The position numbers and the translations under genes are program-made. The notes under the pieces were generated by a model. That model had not been told where the DNA came from. It made no database searches and saw only the letters and a list, made by a program, of their open reading frames with translations. From assembly GCA_903632075.3 (NCBI GenBank), contig CAHIKZ030004727.1, positions 542,501 to 606,500 of the forward strand: 64,000 nucleotides of DNA, written 5' to 3'. Positions 20,547-28,939 of this stretch are shown one piece after another. This DNA is from Acanthosepion pharaonis (Eukaryota; Mollusca; Cephalopoda; Sepiida; Sepiidae). Within the stretch, counting starts at the first letter, position 1. Each line of letters starts with the position of its first letter.

Positions 20547-20601
<55 letters not shown>
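20547..20601. repeat. (AT)n microsatellite
   Basis: About 27 AT units. Confidence 0.95.
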
Positions 20602-20607
<6 letters not shown>

Positions 20608-20759
20608 GAGATTGTAGTTGTTCCAATGAGAGAAACGTGTATATTTTAAAAAAAAATAGAATCTGCAAACGTTTTTGGTTATAATGTGGATTTTTTATAT
20701 ATTGTTCTTTGAAAATAAAGTTTAATTTATAAAAAAAAACATCTTTTCATTATATATAT

Positions 20760-20795
20760 TTGTGTGTGTGTCTGTGTGTGTGTCTGTGCGCGCGC

Positions 20796-20870
<75 letters not shown>

Positions 20871-20872
20871 TA
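20760..20872. repeat. (TG)n microsatellite with CG segments
   Basis: About 110 bp of TG repeats with a short GCGCGCGC near 20788. Open frames in two forward registers and one reverse register are artefacts. Confidence 0.97.
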
Positions 20873-21004
20873 TTTGGAAAATTTATCGGTCTGACACACT
20901 TCCTGAAATGGCTAAACATCTGGCTTTTGCAGGAAGACGTTCTTGGTTGGGCCGAGAACTTTTCAGTATCTCATAGTATATAGACAGTGGGTGCTATTTT
21001 AGAA

Positions 21005-21135
21005 CACGGTGTTATCGGGTTGTAAATGAAATGAAAATATGTTTCGTTCAATTCCCACTAATGCCCTTTGAAAAAGGCATGAATCCATTCTCCTCAAGCT
21101 ACGGGTTAAATAGAAAGGCAGAATGGTGTCTTTTG
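21005..21135 (+). repeat. SINE-D body fragment
   Basis: TTCAATTCCCACTAATGCCC, AAAGGCATGAATCCATTCTC and CAAGCTACGGGTTAAATAGA match the body of SINE-D copies at 38107, 40262 and 62654. Confidence 0.6.
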
Positions 21136-21476
21136 CAATGAAGTAGCAATTATGAAATTATTCTAGGAAAAAGGACAAGTTTGAATTTAAAACAAGTCCG
21201 AAGAGGGATGGACTTCGTCAGACTATCTTCTACTGCGTATGGTGGGCCTAATGAATTATGGGAATCGTGAAGCGACGGAGTGAAGAAAGTTAAATTTTAT
21301 GCGACATGCGAGTCCATTTCGATTTTTTTTTCTATCTCAGCTGTATGGAAGATCACAAAAAAGACAACGTCCAACCTGGGATAAGAAATGACAAGACATA
21401 TGTATGCGGCAGCCACGAACAAGAGAAAGCCAGCCATTTGAAATTGGACAATAACGATCTGGCATGCTGCATGTAA

Positions 21477-21592
21477 ACACACACAGACACACACACACAC
21501 ACACCTCCGTCTCTTTCTCTCTCTCTCTCCATGTTTCTCTCTCTCTCTCTCGCTCTTTCTCTCTCTCTCCCTATATATATATATATATATGA
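21477..21592. repeat. (CA)n(CT)n(AT)n compound array
   Basis: CA to about 21505, CT-rich to about 21570, then (AT)n. Two overlapping reverse-strand frames crossing it are not credible genes. Confidence 0.93.
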
Positions 21593-21789
21593 AATATCCG
21601 TAGATGATTGGTAGGGATAATTCCAAGGAGGGCATGAAACCAAAGAGTGTTCATTGTAAGAAACAGACCAATAATAATAAATACAGACAATCTTAAAAAA
21701 TCCATTCGGTTATAATGTATTTCATGAATATATACAAGTATTCATTTTTTTCAAACCGAAGATTTTTTTAAATTAATTCAATTTGTCCA

Positions 21790-21990
21790 GACAAAAGGAA
21801 AAGGGGGGAAAAGAAAGAAAAAAAGGGGGAAAAATTATATCAAAAGAGGAAGAAATAAAAATAAAATTTTCAGTATAAGGTTTTAAAAAGCTGGGCGGGG
21901 GTGAGAAAGAAAGAGAGAGGGGGAAGAGAGGGGGAGAGAAAAAGAGTGTGTGAGAGAGAGAGAGGGACAGAAAAGAAAGGGAAAAAAAAG
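21790..21990. repeat. Purine-rich segment
   Basis: About 200 bp strongly biased to A and G on the forward strand, with G runs (GGGGGGAAAAG) and a GAGAGA run near 21905-21965. Confidence 0.7.
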
Positions 21991-22295
21991 GAAGAATTAA
22001 ACATGAGTCGATAAGGTGACCTAAAAATTATTTTTTTCTTTACGGGATGAACAAGTTAAAATACAGGTTAAGAGAGTGGAAATCAGATTTAAGCTAGATA
22101 CAGTAATGTGTCGAACATGCGTAACATTTTCGACAGCACAGGAATCATTATCGCATTATAATCATCACAAATTCAAATTAATAATAATAATAATATTTGA
22201 CATAATGAAATAAAATTTAAAATATAGAAAACATATAAAAACTGTTAAATAATTAAATAAATAAAGAGGTAAATAAGAACAAAATCAAAGTATAT

Positions 22296-22308
<13 letters not shown>

Positions 22309-22362
<54 letters not shown>

Positions 22363-22400
22363 CATACACGTATATATGTACATATACATACATACATATA
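22309..22400. repeat. (AT)n flanked by TACA repeats
   Basis: About 25 AT units with (CATA)n on both sides. The wider interval 21990-22880 is AT-rich, and I see nothing else in it. Confidence 0.93.
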
Positions 22401-22879
22401 CATATATAGATATAATAATAATAATAAAGATAATGTTATCAAAAGTTAATATAAAAATAATTAATAATTTAAGATTATAACTAATGTAGACAAGAAAATC
22501 ACATAAATGATCATGTACAAAAATGTGAATACATGTACATATACATGTTAGTACCCACATAAAACAGAATCAACACTTCAAGTGTATATTCTCCAAAATC
22601 AAATTTGTTAGTGAATTTTAAATATATTCTTGTGTCTACACTTGAAGATAAGTTCGTTCCTTTGATTAAATAATTAATCAGCATTTTTATACTTATCATT
22701 ATGATTTTTCCTGTATGCATAGATTGCATCTGTCCCGAAAGTTATTGGGGGTCTGAGATTGACAGATGATCCTCTGTTTGTCTTCTAGGATGATGTATCC
22801 ATCTTTAAGATTCCAATAATGTTTGGATGGAGCAGTTTGATATCTTAAAGAAGCAATGAAGAAGGAATGCTCCTCTCTC

Positions 22880-22888
22880 CCTCCCCCC

Positions 22889-22980
<92 letters not shown>
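22880..22980. repeat. (TC)n(TA)n compound array
   Basis: About 50 bp TC followed by about 48 bp TA. Confidence 0.96.
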
Positions 22981-22981
<1 letters not shown>

Positions 22982-23235
22982 ATATGTCCGGAAAGGGATA
23001 TATTTGATCGAAGTAGCTACTATAACCAAGTAGTACACGGTAGCAGTAATCGACCAATACTCGTTGTAGTCGCAGGTAATAGGTGTAGACCAATAGGATA
23101 GCCAATGGCGTAGTTCAATGGGCGTCGTCATAGACTTAAACTCTGTCGTACCTACACGTCCTTCTGTATTTATGACGGACACCAGACAATCATATTCCAG
23201 TGAGGAGGAACACAGGTGGATGAATATTCCATTAT

Positions 23236-23239
<4 letters not shown>

Positions 23240-23270
<31 letters not shown>
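23240..23270. repeat. (AT)n microsatellite
   Basis: About 15 AT units. Confidence 0.93.
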
Positions 23271-23272
<2 letters not shown>

Positions 23273-23335
23273 CGTATATTTTTACAACACGTTTTCATTA
23301 AGATATGTCTCATTAAATAATTTAGAAAAGTTTTT

Positions 23336-23382
23336 TCGACTTATTTTTAATAGGATCCTCTCATAATTACGGACACGTTTCT
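23336..23382 (+). repeat. Left half of an inverted repeat interrupted by the LTR element
   Basis: Blocks CTTATTTTTAATAGGATCCT and CTCATAATTACGGACACG are the near inverse of 28299-28346 on the other side of the retrotransposon. Confidence 0.55.
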
Positions 23383-23441
23383 TAGTATTGTTATCAAAAT
23401 ATTTCGGTTTTAACAAATCTTATCCTTATTAAAATATCTCG

Positions 23442-23446
23442 GTTTT
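23442..23446. repeat. Target site duplication GTTTT, left
   Basis: GTTTT directly precedes the TG of the 5' LTR and is repeated at 28006-28010 directly after the CA of the 3' LTR. Joined across the element, the flanks read as continuous AT-rich host DNA. Confidence 0.93.
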
Positions 23447-23858
23447 TGTAGTGAACGAGATAATCAAGTACCCCGGAAAAAAGTTCGTGTTTTGTGTGCG
23501 ATCTGCCGGGGAGGGATTGCCAAAAAAGTAGTCAGCAAAACTCTTATAGCGACTTACCTCGTCAACCCAAGCGACAGCGCGTCGCGTGTATTCTGTGACG
23601 AAAAGAAACAGGTCCGTCGCAGGAGTCGCTATAAGAGTATATTAATATGCAAATTACGGAGCATCCTATCCCGGCTGTCGAAGAATGGAAAAAATAGGTT
23701 CTGCCGATAAAAGCAGTTGGTGTTGTCGACTCGGGGAAGGAAAATTCGGGCAGTTTTGGCTACGGCGTTCGTGAGTTATTTTCCTGACGCGTTACAAGTG
23801 ATTTTCTTTCTTTGTGTTGTGAAAGCCACAAATTTGCTTTGAGAACGCTTACGCTTCA
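23447..23858 (+). repeat. 5' LTR, 412 bp
   Basis: It starts TGTAGTGAACG and ends ACGCTTCA. The sequence at 27595-28005 matches it apart from A5/A6 differences near 23478 and 23523, an A4/A5 difference near 23602, T/A near 23626 and A/C near 23676. Confidence 0.97.
23541..23653 (+). promoter_or_regulatory. LTR promoter-like region: inverted motif, TATA-like site, octamer
   Basis: CTCTTATAGCGACT (23541-23554) is the exact inverse of AGTCGCTATAAGAG (23624-23637). The TATAAGAGTATATTAATA stretch at about 23631-23647 is TATA-like. ATGCAAAT at 23646-23653 is a perfect POU-domain octamer. All are kept in the 3' LTR except one changed base in the second half of the inverted pair. Activity is inferred only. 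Confidence 0.5.
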
Positions 23859-23891
23859 AGCTATTTCGGCGTTCACTTTGTCTCTCGTAAG
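23859..23891 (+). other. Short 33-bp leader without a recognisable tRNA primer site
   Basis: Only 33 bp separate the 5' LTR from the gag start. No TGG-initiated primer-binding sequence follows the LTR. The first TGG lies inside the first gag codons. CGTTCAC at about 23870 is the inverse of GTGAACG near the LTR start, a possible but weak hint of self-priming. Confidence 0.35.
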
Positions 23892-24752
23892 ATGGCGGAA
23901 AGACCGTTCGATATAAAACTGATCCCCGAATTCAGTGGTGATACTAGTGGACAGTCTGTGGTTGAATGGATCGAAAAGGTGGAACTGGTCTGCGAATTAT
24001 GCAAGATATCGAAGATTGATCGGATTCTTCCTCTGCGATTGAATGGCGGTGCCCTTGCTGTGTATAGGCAGCTGAGTAAAGAACACAAAAGTGACATTGA
24101 GCAAATAAAGCACGCTCTACTAACCGCGTTTGGAACTGACCGGTTCGTGGCCTACGACCAATTCCAGGCACGGCGTCTGCGACCTGGCGAGACAGTAGAC
24201 GTATATTTGGCAGAATTAAAGAAGCTCGCCGTTCCAATCGCACCGCTTCCTGAAGAATGGATGACATGTGCCTTCGTTTCTGGATTGCCCAGTCATGTTA
24301 AGCAGATACTCCGCGCATCATCCAGAATGGAAGACCTGACGCTCAATCAATTGTTGACCAGAGCCCGTGCTGTCATGATCGACGAAAAAGAGGCTGATGA
24401 ACCAGTGGCCGCAGTTATTCAACCAATTGAAGTCAAAGAAGGTCCGACCCCAGCCATTCGTCACCATGGCGTTGCCACCTGCTATCGGTGCTCTGGGCCG
24501 AATCATTTTGCCAGAGACTGCCGCTATCAGCGCGAAGAAATGCGCAGCGGGTCGGCGCGAAAGGCACGTCTCGATCAACGATGCTTTCAATGTCAGAAAG
24601 TAGGTCATATTGCCTCTAAGTGCCCGGGAAAAGGTACGCATCAATGGAATAACGCGTACCGCGTTAATAGATTCGGGCTGCTCTCGGTCACTCACCAACG
24701 GTTCGATTTGCCGACAGTGGAGCAGACAAAAGATGGACGTACTAACGGCTGA
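23892..24752 (+). CDS. gag: Gag polyprotein with two zinc knuckles
   Basis: An uninterrupted frame of 286 codons starts at ATG 23892, 33 bp after the LTR. Gag forms the cytoplasmic virus-like particle and packages the element RNA. Residues 1-160 are a capsid-like region with EWIEKVELVCEL, LRPGETVDVYLAELKKL and MTCAFVSGLP, in line with the retrotransposon gag fold. Residues 197-210 and 231-244 are two CX2CX4HX4C knuckles (CYRCSGPNHFARDC and CFQCQKVGHIASKC), the nucleocapsid RNA-binding signature. The last 40 residues overlap the protease frame and are not gag-like. Pol lies in the +1 frame, with the changeover between about 24621 and 24635. This could be programmed +1 shifting, as in Ty3, or a one-base indel. 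The frame itself is intact. Confidence 0.93.
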   Translation: MAERPFDIKLIPEFSGDTSGQSVVEWIEKVELVCELCKISKIDRILPLRLNGGALAVYRQLSKEHKSDIEQIKHALLTAFGTDRFVAYDQFQARRLRPGETVDVYLAELKKLAVPIAPLPEEWMTCAFVSGLPSHVKQILRASSRMEDLTLNQLLTRARAVMIDEKEADEPVAAVIQPIEVKEGPTPAIRHHGVATCYRCSGPNHFARDCRYQREEMRSGSARKARLDQRCFQCQKVGHIASKCPGKGTHQWNNAYRVNRFGLLSVTHQRFDLPTVEQTKDGRTNG

Positions 24753-25959
24753 TGGAAAGGCTCTCAGAAGCCGGGTAGTTGGAAACATCAAACTCAGTAT
24801 TAACAACGGTGACCCTGTCACAGTCAGTGTGTTGGTCGTGGACAGCGCGTTATTAGGTTTCGATCTGCTCCTTGGGATGGACATTATTAAGGAGCTGGGC
24901 GGCGTACGCACTACAGAGGCAGGCGAAGTCAAGTTTTCTGATACGCCCATCTGTGCTACTTTGAAGATCAACGAGCCCGACTTTAGCGCAGAGTTCGACC
25001 AAAGGGCGAAGACATGGAAAGCATTTTGGAAATGGTCGGAAAATAACCCACCAGAAAAGCTCCAGAACCGAGTGTCAGAATATTCGGTGCCCGAACGCGT
25101 CAAGGAAGAATACCAGCGCGAATTGCAGGTGTGGCTGGATAACGGATGGCTGACTCCGTATCCCGAGGAAGAGCTTGGTCCTCCAAGAGGCCTCATCCCG
25201 TTGATGGCCGTGGTACAAAAGAACAAGGGAAAGGTGCGCTCTGTACTAGATTATAGAGAACTGAACGAACATGTAGACACATACACAGCTCATGCTGATG
25301 TGTGTGCACAAACATTGAGAGAATGGCGAACGAAGGGATCCAATGTCTCTGTGATTGACCTTCGAAAGGCCTACTTGCAGGTACGCGTGCACCGGTCACT
25401 GTGGCCATTTCAGACGGTGATCCTTAATGGGACGAGGTACTGCTTAACCCGAATGGGATTCGGACTCAATGTGACGCCGGCCATCATGAAAGCCATCGTG
25501 GATGCTGTGCTATCCCAGGATGAGACAATTCGTCAAGCGACGTCAGCCTACATTGACGACATCTACATCAACGAAACCTTAGTACCGGCTTCACAGGTGA
25601 GAAAGCATCTTGCTGACTTTGGGCTCGAATGTAAAAACCCAGAACGACTGGAGGATGGTGCTCGGGTGCTTGGCTTGCAGGTCTGGGGGGAGCACAACAT
25701 GCTTTACTGGAAACGTGGAAGCGAGCTCCCGGACATTCCCAAACACATGACCCGACGCAGCGTGTTTTCGTTATGTGGAAAGCTGGTGGGACATTTTCCC
25801 GTGGGCGGGTGGATCCGCATTGCAACTGGATTTATTAAACGAAGGGTGACTGCTGTCACTTCCGGCTGGGATGACACAACAAATGATGCCTCCCTTAGAC
25901 ACATGATAGCGGAAGTCATTACTAGGGTGCGTCAAGACGACCCCGTACGTGGTAAATAG
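24604..25959 (+). pseudogene. pol: Pol part 1: protease and reverse transcriptase
   Basis: The frame is open from after a TAG at 24601-24603 to a TAG at 25957. It has no ATG of its own at the front, which fits expression by frameshift from gag. The aspartic protease motif ALIDSGCSRSL lies at about residue 18-28 counted from 24610, and LLLGMDII near residue 87 resembles the second conserved protease block. Reverse transcriptase follows: VRSVLDYREL (209-218), SVIDLRKAYLQV with the first catalytic Asp (250), LTRMGFGLNVTP (279-290) and AYIDDIYI with the catalytic pair (316-317). The region after it (SVFSLCGKLVGHFPVGGWIR) is the RT-RNase H connection typical of Ty3/gypsy. All catalytic residues visible in this part are present. 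The product ends prematurely, so downstream enzymes would not be made from this copy. Confidence 0.9.
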
Positions 25960-26406
25960 TGCGTTGACGGGTGTGAATTTAACGTCTGAGTCGACGCGAG
26001 CTCCCTTGCAACAGGAGTGTCTCTTGAAGTAGGTGACACTGTCGTGGAAGATGCGTGTTGGTTGCGTCCCGAGAAGGATACGCAACATATCAACCTGTCA
26101 GAATTAGACGCCGTTTTCAGGGGAGTCACTGCGGCCCTTCAATGGAATGCAAAGGTATTGCATTTATTCACGGATTCCGCATGCGTGTATAAGTGGATAT
26201 CAGACACTCTTACGGGGAAGGCTAGGATACGTACAAAAGCTGCGAGCGAGATGCTCATTCGAAGGAGGCTAGACACACTGGGAAAGTTGGTAAGTGAATA
26301 CCACTTATCCGTAGACATACAGCTGGTCAGATCACAGCAGAACAAGGCCGATACTTTAACAAGGGTGCCCAAAAAAAATGGCTTGACGCTATTAAGAAAG
26401 AGGTAG
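25960..26406 (+). pseudogene. pol: Pol part 2: RNase H, behind two in-frame stops
   Basis: In the same frame as part 1, a TAG at 25957-25959 and a TGA at 25987-25989 interrupt the start of RNase H; each sits one transition from a sense codon. After the second stop the RNase H motifs continue: an Asp at 25993-25995 (start of VDASSLATGVSL), INLSELDAV with the conserved Glu, HLFTDSACVYKW with an Asp, and VRSQQNKADTLTR with the fourth acidic residue. RNase H removes the RNA strand during cDNA synthesis. An A8 run at 26371-26378 coincides with a change of frame, so the visible frame ends at 26406 while homologous sequence continues in another register. Confidence 0.88.
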
Positions 26407-27571
26407 AGCCGGTAGAACATGTCTGTGTAACATCAGCGAGCAACTATAACTAAGATTTACTAAAATCTGTGCATTGCCAAAGCGGACATCCCGGTGTAAA
26501 ACGGACCTTATATTTCGTGAGGCAGATTTATCCTCCGTATCCAAAGCTGCTGTCAGGGCAGTGGTCAGAGGATGCAAGGAGTGTCAGTCCATCGACCCAG
26601 CACCTGTGCAATGGCAAAAAGAACAAGTGAGTGTAAGCAAGGTGTGGCACCGTGTTGGAATGGACATCACCCATTATAACGGACATCACTATTTAACCCT
26701 GATTGATTGTGGCCCAACCCGGTTCACTATTTGGCGGCGTCTGCGTCGACAGGATTCCGCAAGCGTCATTGACCACTTGGGGTCATTGTTCTTTGAACGT
26801 GGACCTCCGACGGAACTCCTCACTGACAACGACACTGCATTCCGCAGTGGACTATTCAAAGATTTTGTGGCTTTGTGGGGAGTACACCTCAGATTTCGCT
26901 GCGCGTTTGTCCCATCAGGGAATGGCATAATCGAGCGATGTCATCGGAGCATCAAAAGAATCGCTGCTAGGAAGCAGTGTTCCATAATGGAGGCGGTGTA
27001 TTGGTACAATGTTACTCCGAGAGACAATAATGTATCGCCCTCAACTGCGCCAGCCAACATGATTTATCAGTACAAAGTCCGGCTACGAAGCATTGACGCA
27101 ACGCGTTCAACTGAATGGATAAACGAACGAGCGCCGTATGACTTGGGCGATCGCGTGTGGGTGAAATCTCCACATAGCCGGTGTACAACCCGGTACCGGG
27201 TGGGGCATGTCACTGGACTAAGTAACTCGCGTTCTGTGCTGGTTGATGGCATACCAAGACACATAGAGGACTTGCGTCACTATGTAGGTACAGATACGTC
27301 AACAAGTGACACTAGCAGTGAGTGCCCAGAAAGTGAACAAATAATTACCATCGGAGGTAGGGCTAGCACCTCTTCAGATTGTGAAGACTCTGTGCGTGAG
27401 GTTGTCAGACCAGAAGAATCCTCAGAAGAAGAATCTTCAGAAATTCTTCAGATGATGAAGACTCTGCGCATGAGGTTGTCAGATCAGAAGAAACCTCAGA
27501 ATATAACACACAATCTCCTCCAACAGTCGCCCTGCTCGGAGAAGTTTAAGAATAAAGAGGCTGCCCCATGA
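26371..27571 (+). pseudogene. pol: Pol part 3: integrase, N-terminus split by frameshift
   Basis: After the A8 run, the register starting at phase 0 carries the RNase H-integrase linker, with a TAA at 26451-26453, and then HCQSGHPGVKRTLYFVRQIY with the two His of the HHCC zinc domain. Around 26530-26537 the register changes again and VSKAAVRAVVRGCKECQSID supplies the two Cys. The core follows in the last open frame (26474-27571, no ATG at its start): VGMDITHYNG with Asp, ELLTDNDTAF with Asp, and VPSGNGIIERCHRS with Glu. The second Asp and the Glu are 35 residues apart, the canonical DD35E spacing. The C-terminus has DRVWVKSP-type sequence and a Ser/Glu-rich acidic tail. Integrase inserts the cDNA. 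Two frame changes and one stop make this copy inactive. Confidence 0.88.
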
Positions 27572-27587
27572 GTGTCACTTATGTGAC

Positions 27588-27594
27588 AGGGGGG
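27588..27594 (+). promoter_or_regulatory. Polypurine tract
   Basis: AGGGGGG ends exactly at the base before the TG of the 3' LTR, the position of the plus-strand primer in LTR elements. It is short, but the placement is exact. Confidence 0.75.
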
Positions 27595-28005
27595 TGTAGT
27601 GAACGAGATAATCAAGTACCCCGGAAAAAGTTCGTGTTTTGTGTGCGATCTGCCGGGGAGGGATTGCCAAAAAGTAGTCAGCAAAACTCTTATAGCGACT
27701 TACCTCGTCAACCCAAGCGACAGCGCGTCGCGTGTATTCTGTGACGAAAAAGAAACAGGTCCGTCGCAGGAGACGCTATAAGAGTATATTAATATGCAAA
27801 TTACGGAGCATCCTATCCCGGCTGTCGACGAATGGAAAAAATAGGTTCTGCCGATAAAAGCAGTTGGTGTTGTCGACTCGGGGAAGGAAAATTCGGGCAG
27901 TTTTGGCTACGGCGTTCGTGAGTTATTTTCCTGACGCGTTACAAGTGATTTTCTTTCTTTGTGTTGTGAAAGCCACAAATTTGCTTTGAGAACGCTTACG
28001 CTTCA
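27595..28005 (+). repeat. 3' LTR, 411 bp
   Basis: Same ends and text as the 5' LTR. It keeps the octamer ATGCAAAT at 27794-27801. A changed base at about 27773 (AGAC for AGTC) breaks the perfect inverted motif seen in the 5' LTR. Confidence 0.97.
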
Positions 28006-28010
28006 GTTTT
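28006..28010. repeat. Target site duplication GTTTT, right
   Basis: Matches 23442-23446. Confidence 0.93.
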
Positions 28011-28298
28011 AACTAATAATTCAAACAGTTTTTCTTTAAAAAATATTTAGACATTTCAATAACTTAGTTACCTCACTTGACGTTTGCAAGTGTGTCTACA
28101 TGATAAAATTTTAAAAATGTATAGTACATAACCTTATCGCTTTTCTCTTCACACGTAAAAATTTACTTTTCAGATGAGCACAACAATTTTGAACACGAAG
28201 ACTGATGACGATATTGCGTTCATGTCGAATGTACTCAGAATAAAATGAATATACATCAACATGGTAATTTTCTTCCTTCCTTTAATAAGGATACATTG

Positions 28299-28346
28299 AA
28301 ACTTCTCCATAATTACGAGAGGATGCTATTAAAAATAAGCAGACAA
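28299..28346 (-). repeat. Right half of an inverted repeat interrupted by the LTR element
   Basis: CATAATTACGAGAGGATGCT and ATTAAAAATAAGCAGAC are the near inverse of 23336-23382. The sequence between 28010 and 28299 is AT-rich without other recognisable content. Confidence 0.5.
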
Positions 28347-28349
28347 AAT

Positions 28350-28588
28350 TTATCGATGACATTTTTAGGATAGGTTCGTGAGTATTACTGGTATTTTTAC
28401 TATAACAAACTATTTTTATACTTTTATAGTGATTTGAGGCCAGTTCAGGGGTTAAATATTTGCCCATAACTGGGATCCTAACATGTGTTACTACCCAGGG
28501 TCTGGGTTGGCATCGGGACTACGGCAATTAAGAGGTGGTTCCACGCTATCAAAACCTCCCGATCAGAGGCATTGCTGTTGCATGTAGT

Positions 28589-28600
<12 letters not shown>
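28350..28600 (-). repeat. SINE-B copy, reverse strand
   Basis: In forward text: TTTTATACTTTTATAGTGAT, AATATTTGCCCATAACTGGG, GCAATTAAGAGGTGGTTCCA and GATCAGAGGC. The reverse complement of the same ordered blocks occurs at 45590-45990 and 59220-59480, and the same orientation at 31590-31900. It ends against an (AT)n array. Confidence 0.65.
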
Positions 28601-28642
<42 letters not shown>

Positions 28643-28839
28643 CAGCGGTTTATCTTGCAAATACATCTTAACAAATAGAAGAGACCTTTTAAGTCTATTG
28701 AATTTATTGATCATTTCTTTTTCGTATACAAGTAATTGTTATTTTGGCTATTTACCCCCCCCCACACACACACACTCACACAGTACTAGAATAGTATTTT
28801 TTGGTTATCGGAAATTATTCCGTATACACTAATCCTATA

Positions 28840-28891
<52 letters not shown>
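28590..28891. repeat. (AT)n arrays
   Basis: Pure AT runs lie at about 28590-28640 and 28843-28891, with a short (CA)n near 28763. Nothing else was recognised between them. Confidence 0.93.
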
Positions 28892-28900
<9 letters not shown>

Positions 28901-28939
28901 AAATATCTCCTATTTGTGATATGTAAATATAAAACAAAA

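Larger units (their letters stand above)
23442..28010 (+). mobile_element. Ty3/gypsy-type LTR retrotransposon, complete end to end, pol broken
   Basis: The element spans 4559 bp from 23447 to 28005, plus 5-bp duplications. It has TG...CA LTRs of 412 and 411 bp, an open gag, pol in the order protease, reverse transcriptase, RNase H, integrase, and a purine run before the 3' LTR. Integrase after RNase H places it with Ty3/gypsy rather than Ty1/copia. BEL/Pao shares this order but fits the reverse transcriptase motifs and zinc knuckles less well. No env-like frame follows pol. The LTRs differ by 2 substitutions and 3 single-base A-run indels, which indicates a recent insertion. Its base composition is close to 50% G+C, clearly richer than the surrounding DNA. 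Confidence 0.95.

Noticed and set aside
22805..23182. 125-codon reverse-strand frame with Ile-Tyr and Arg-Glu runs
   Set aside because: Built around a (TC)n(TA)n array. The flanking residues show nothing recognisable.
23893..23911. TGG-initiated primer-binding site overlapping the gag start
   Set aside because: TGGCGG starts 34 bp after the LTR and its complement does not resemble a tRNA 3' end with a T-loop. Taken as coincidence.
24318..25226. 302-codon open frame on the reverse strand
   Set aside because: It lies wholly opposite gag-pol of the LTR element, has no recognisable domain, and is explained by the GC-rich codon pattern of the sense strand.
23442..28010. Complete endogenous retrovirus with envelope
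   Set aside because: After integrase only a Ser/Glu-rich tail and the polypurine run precede the 3' LTR; there is no signal peptide, membrane segment or room for an env gene.
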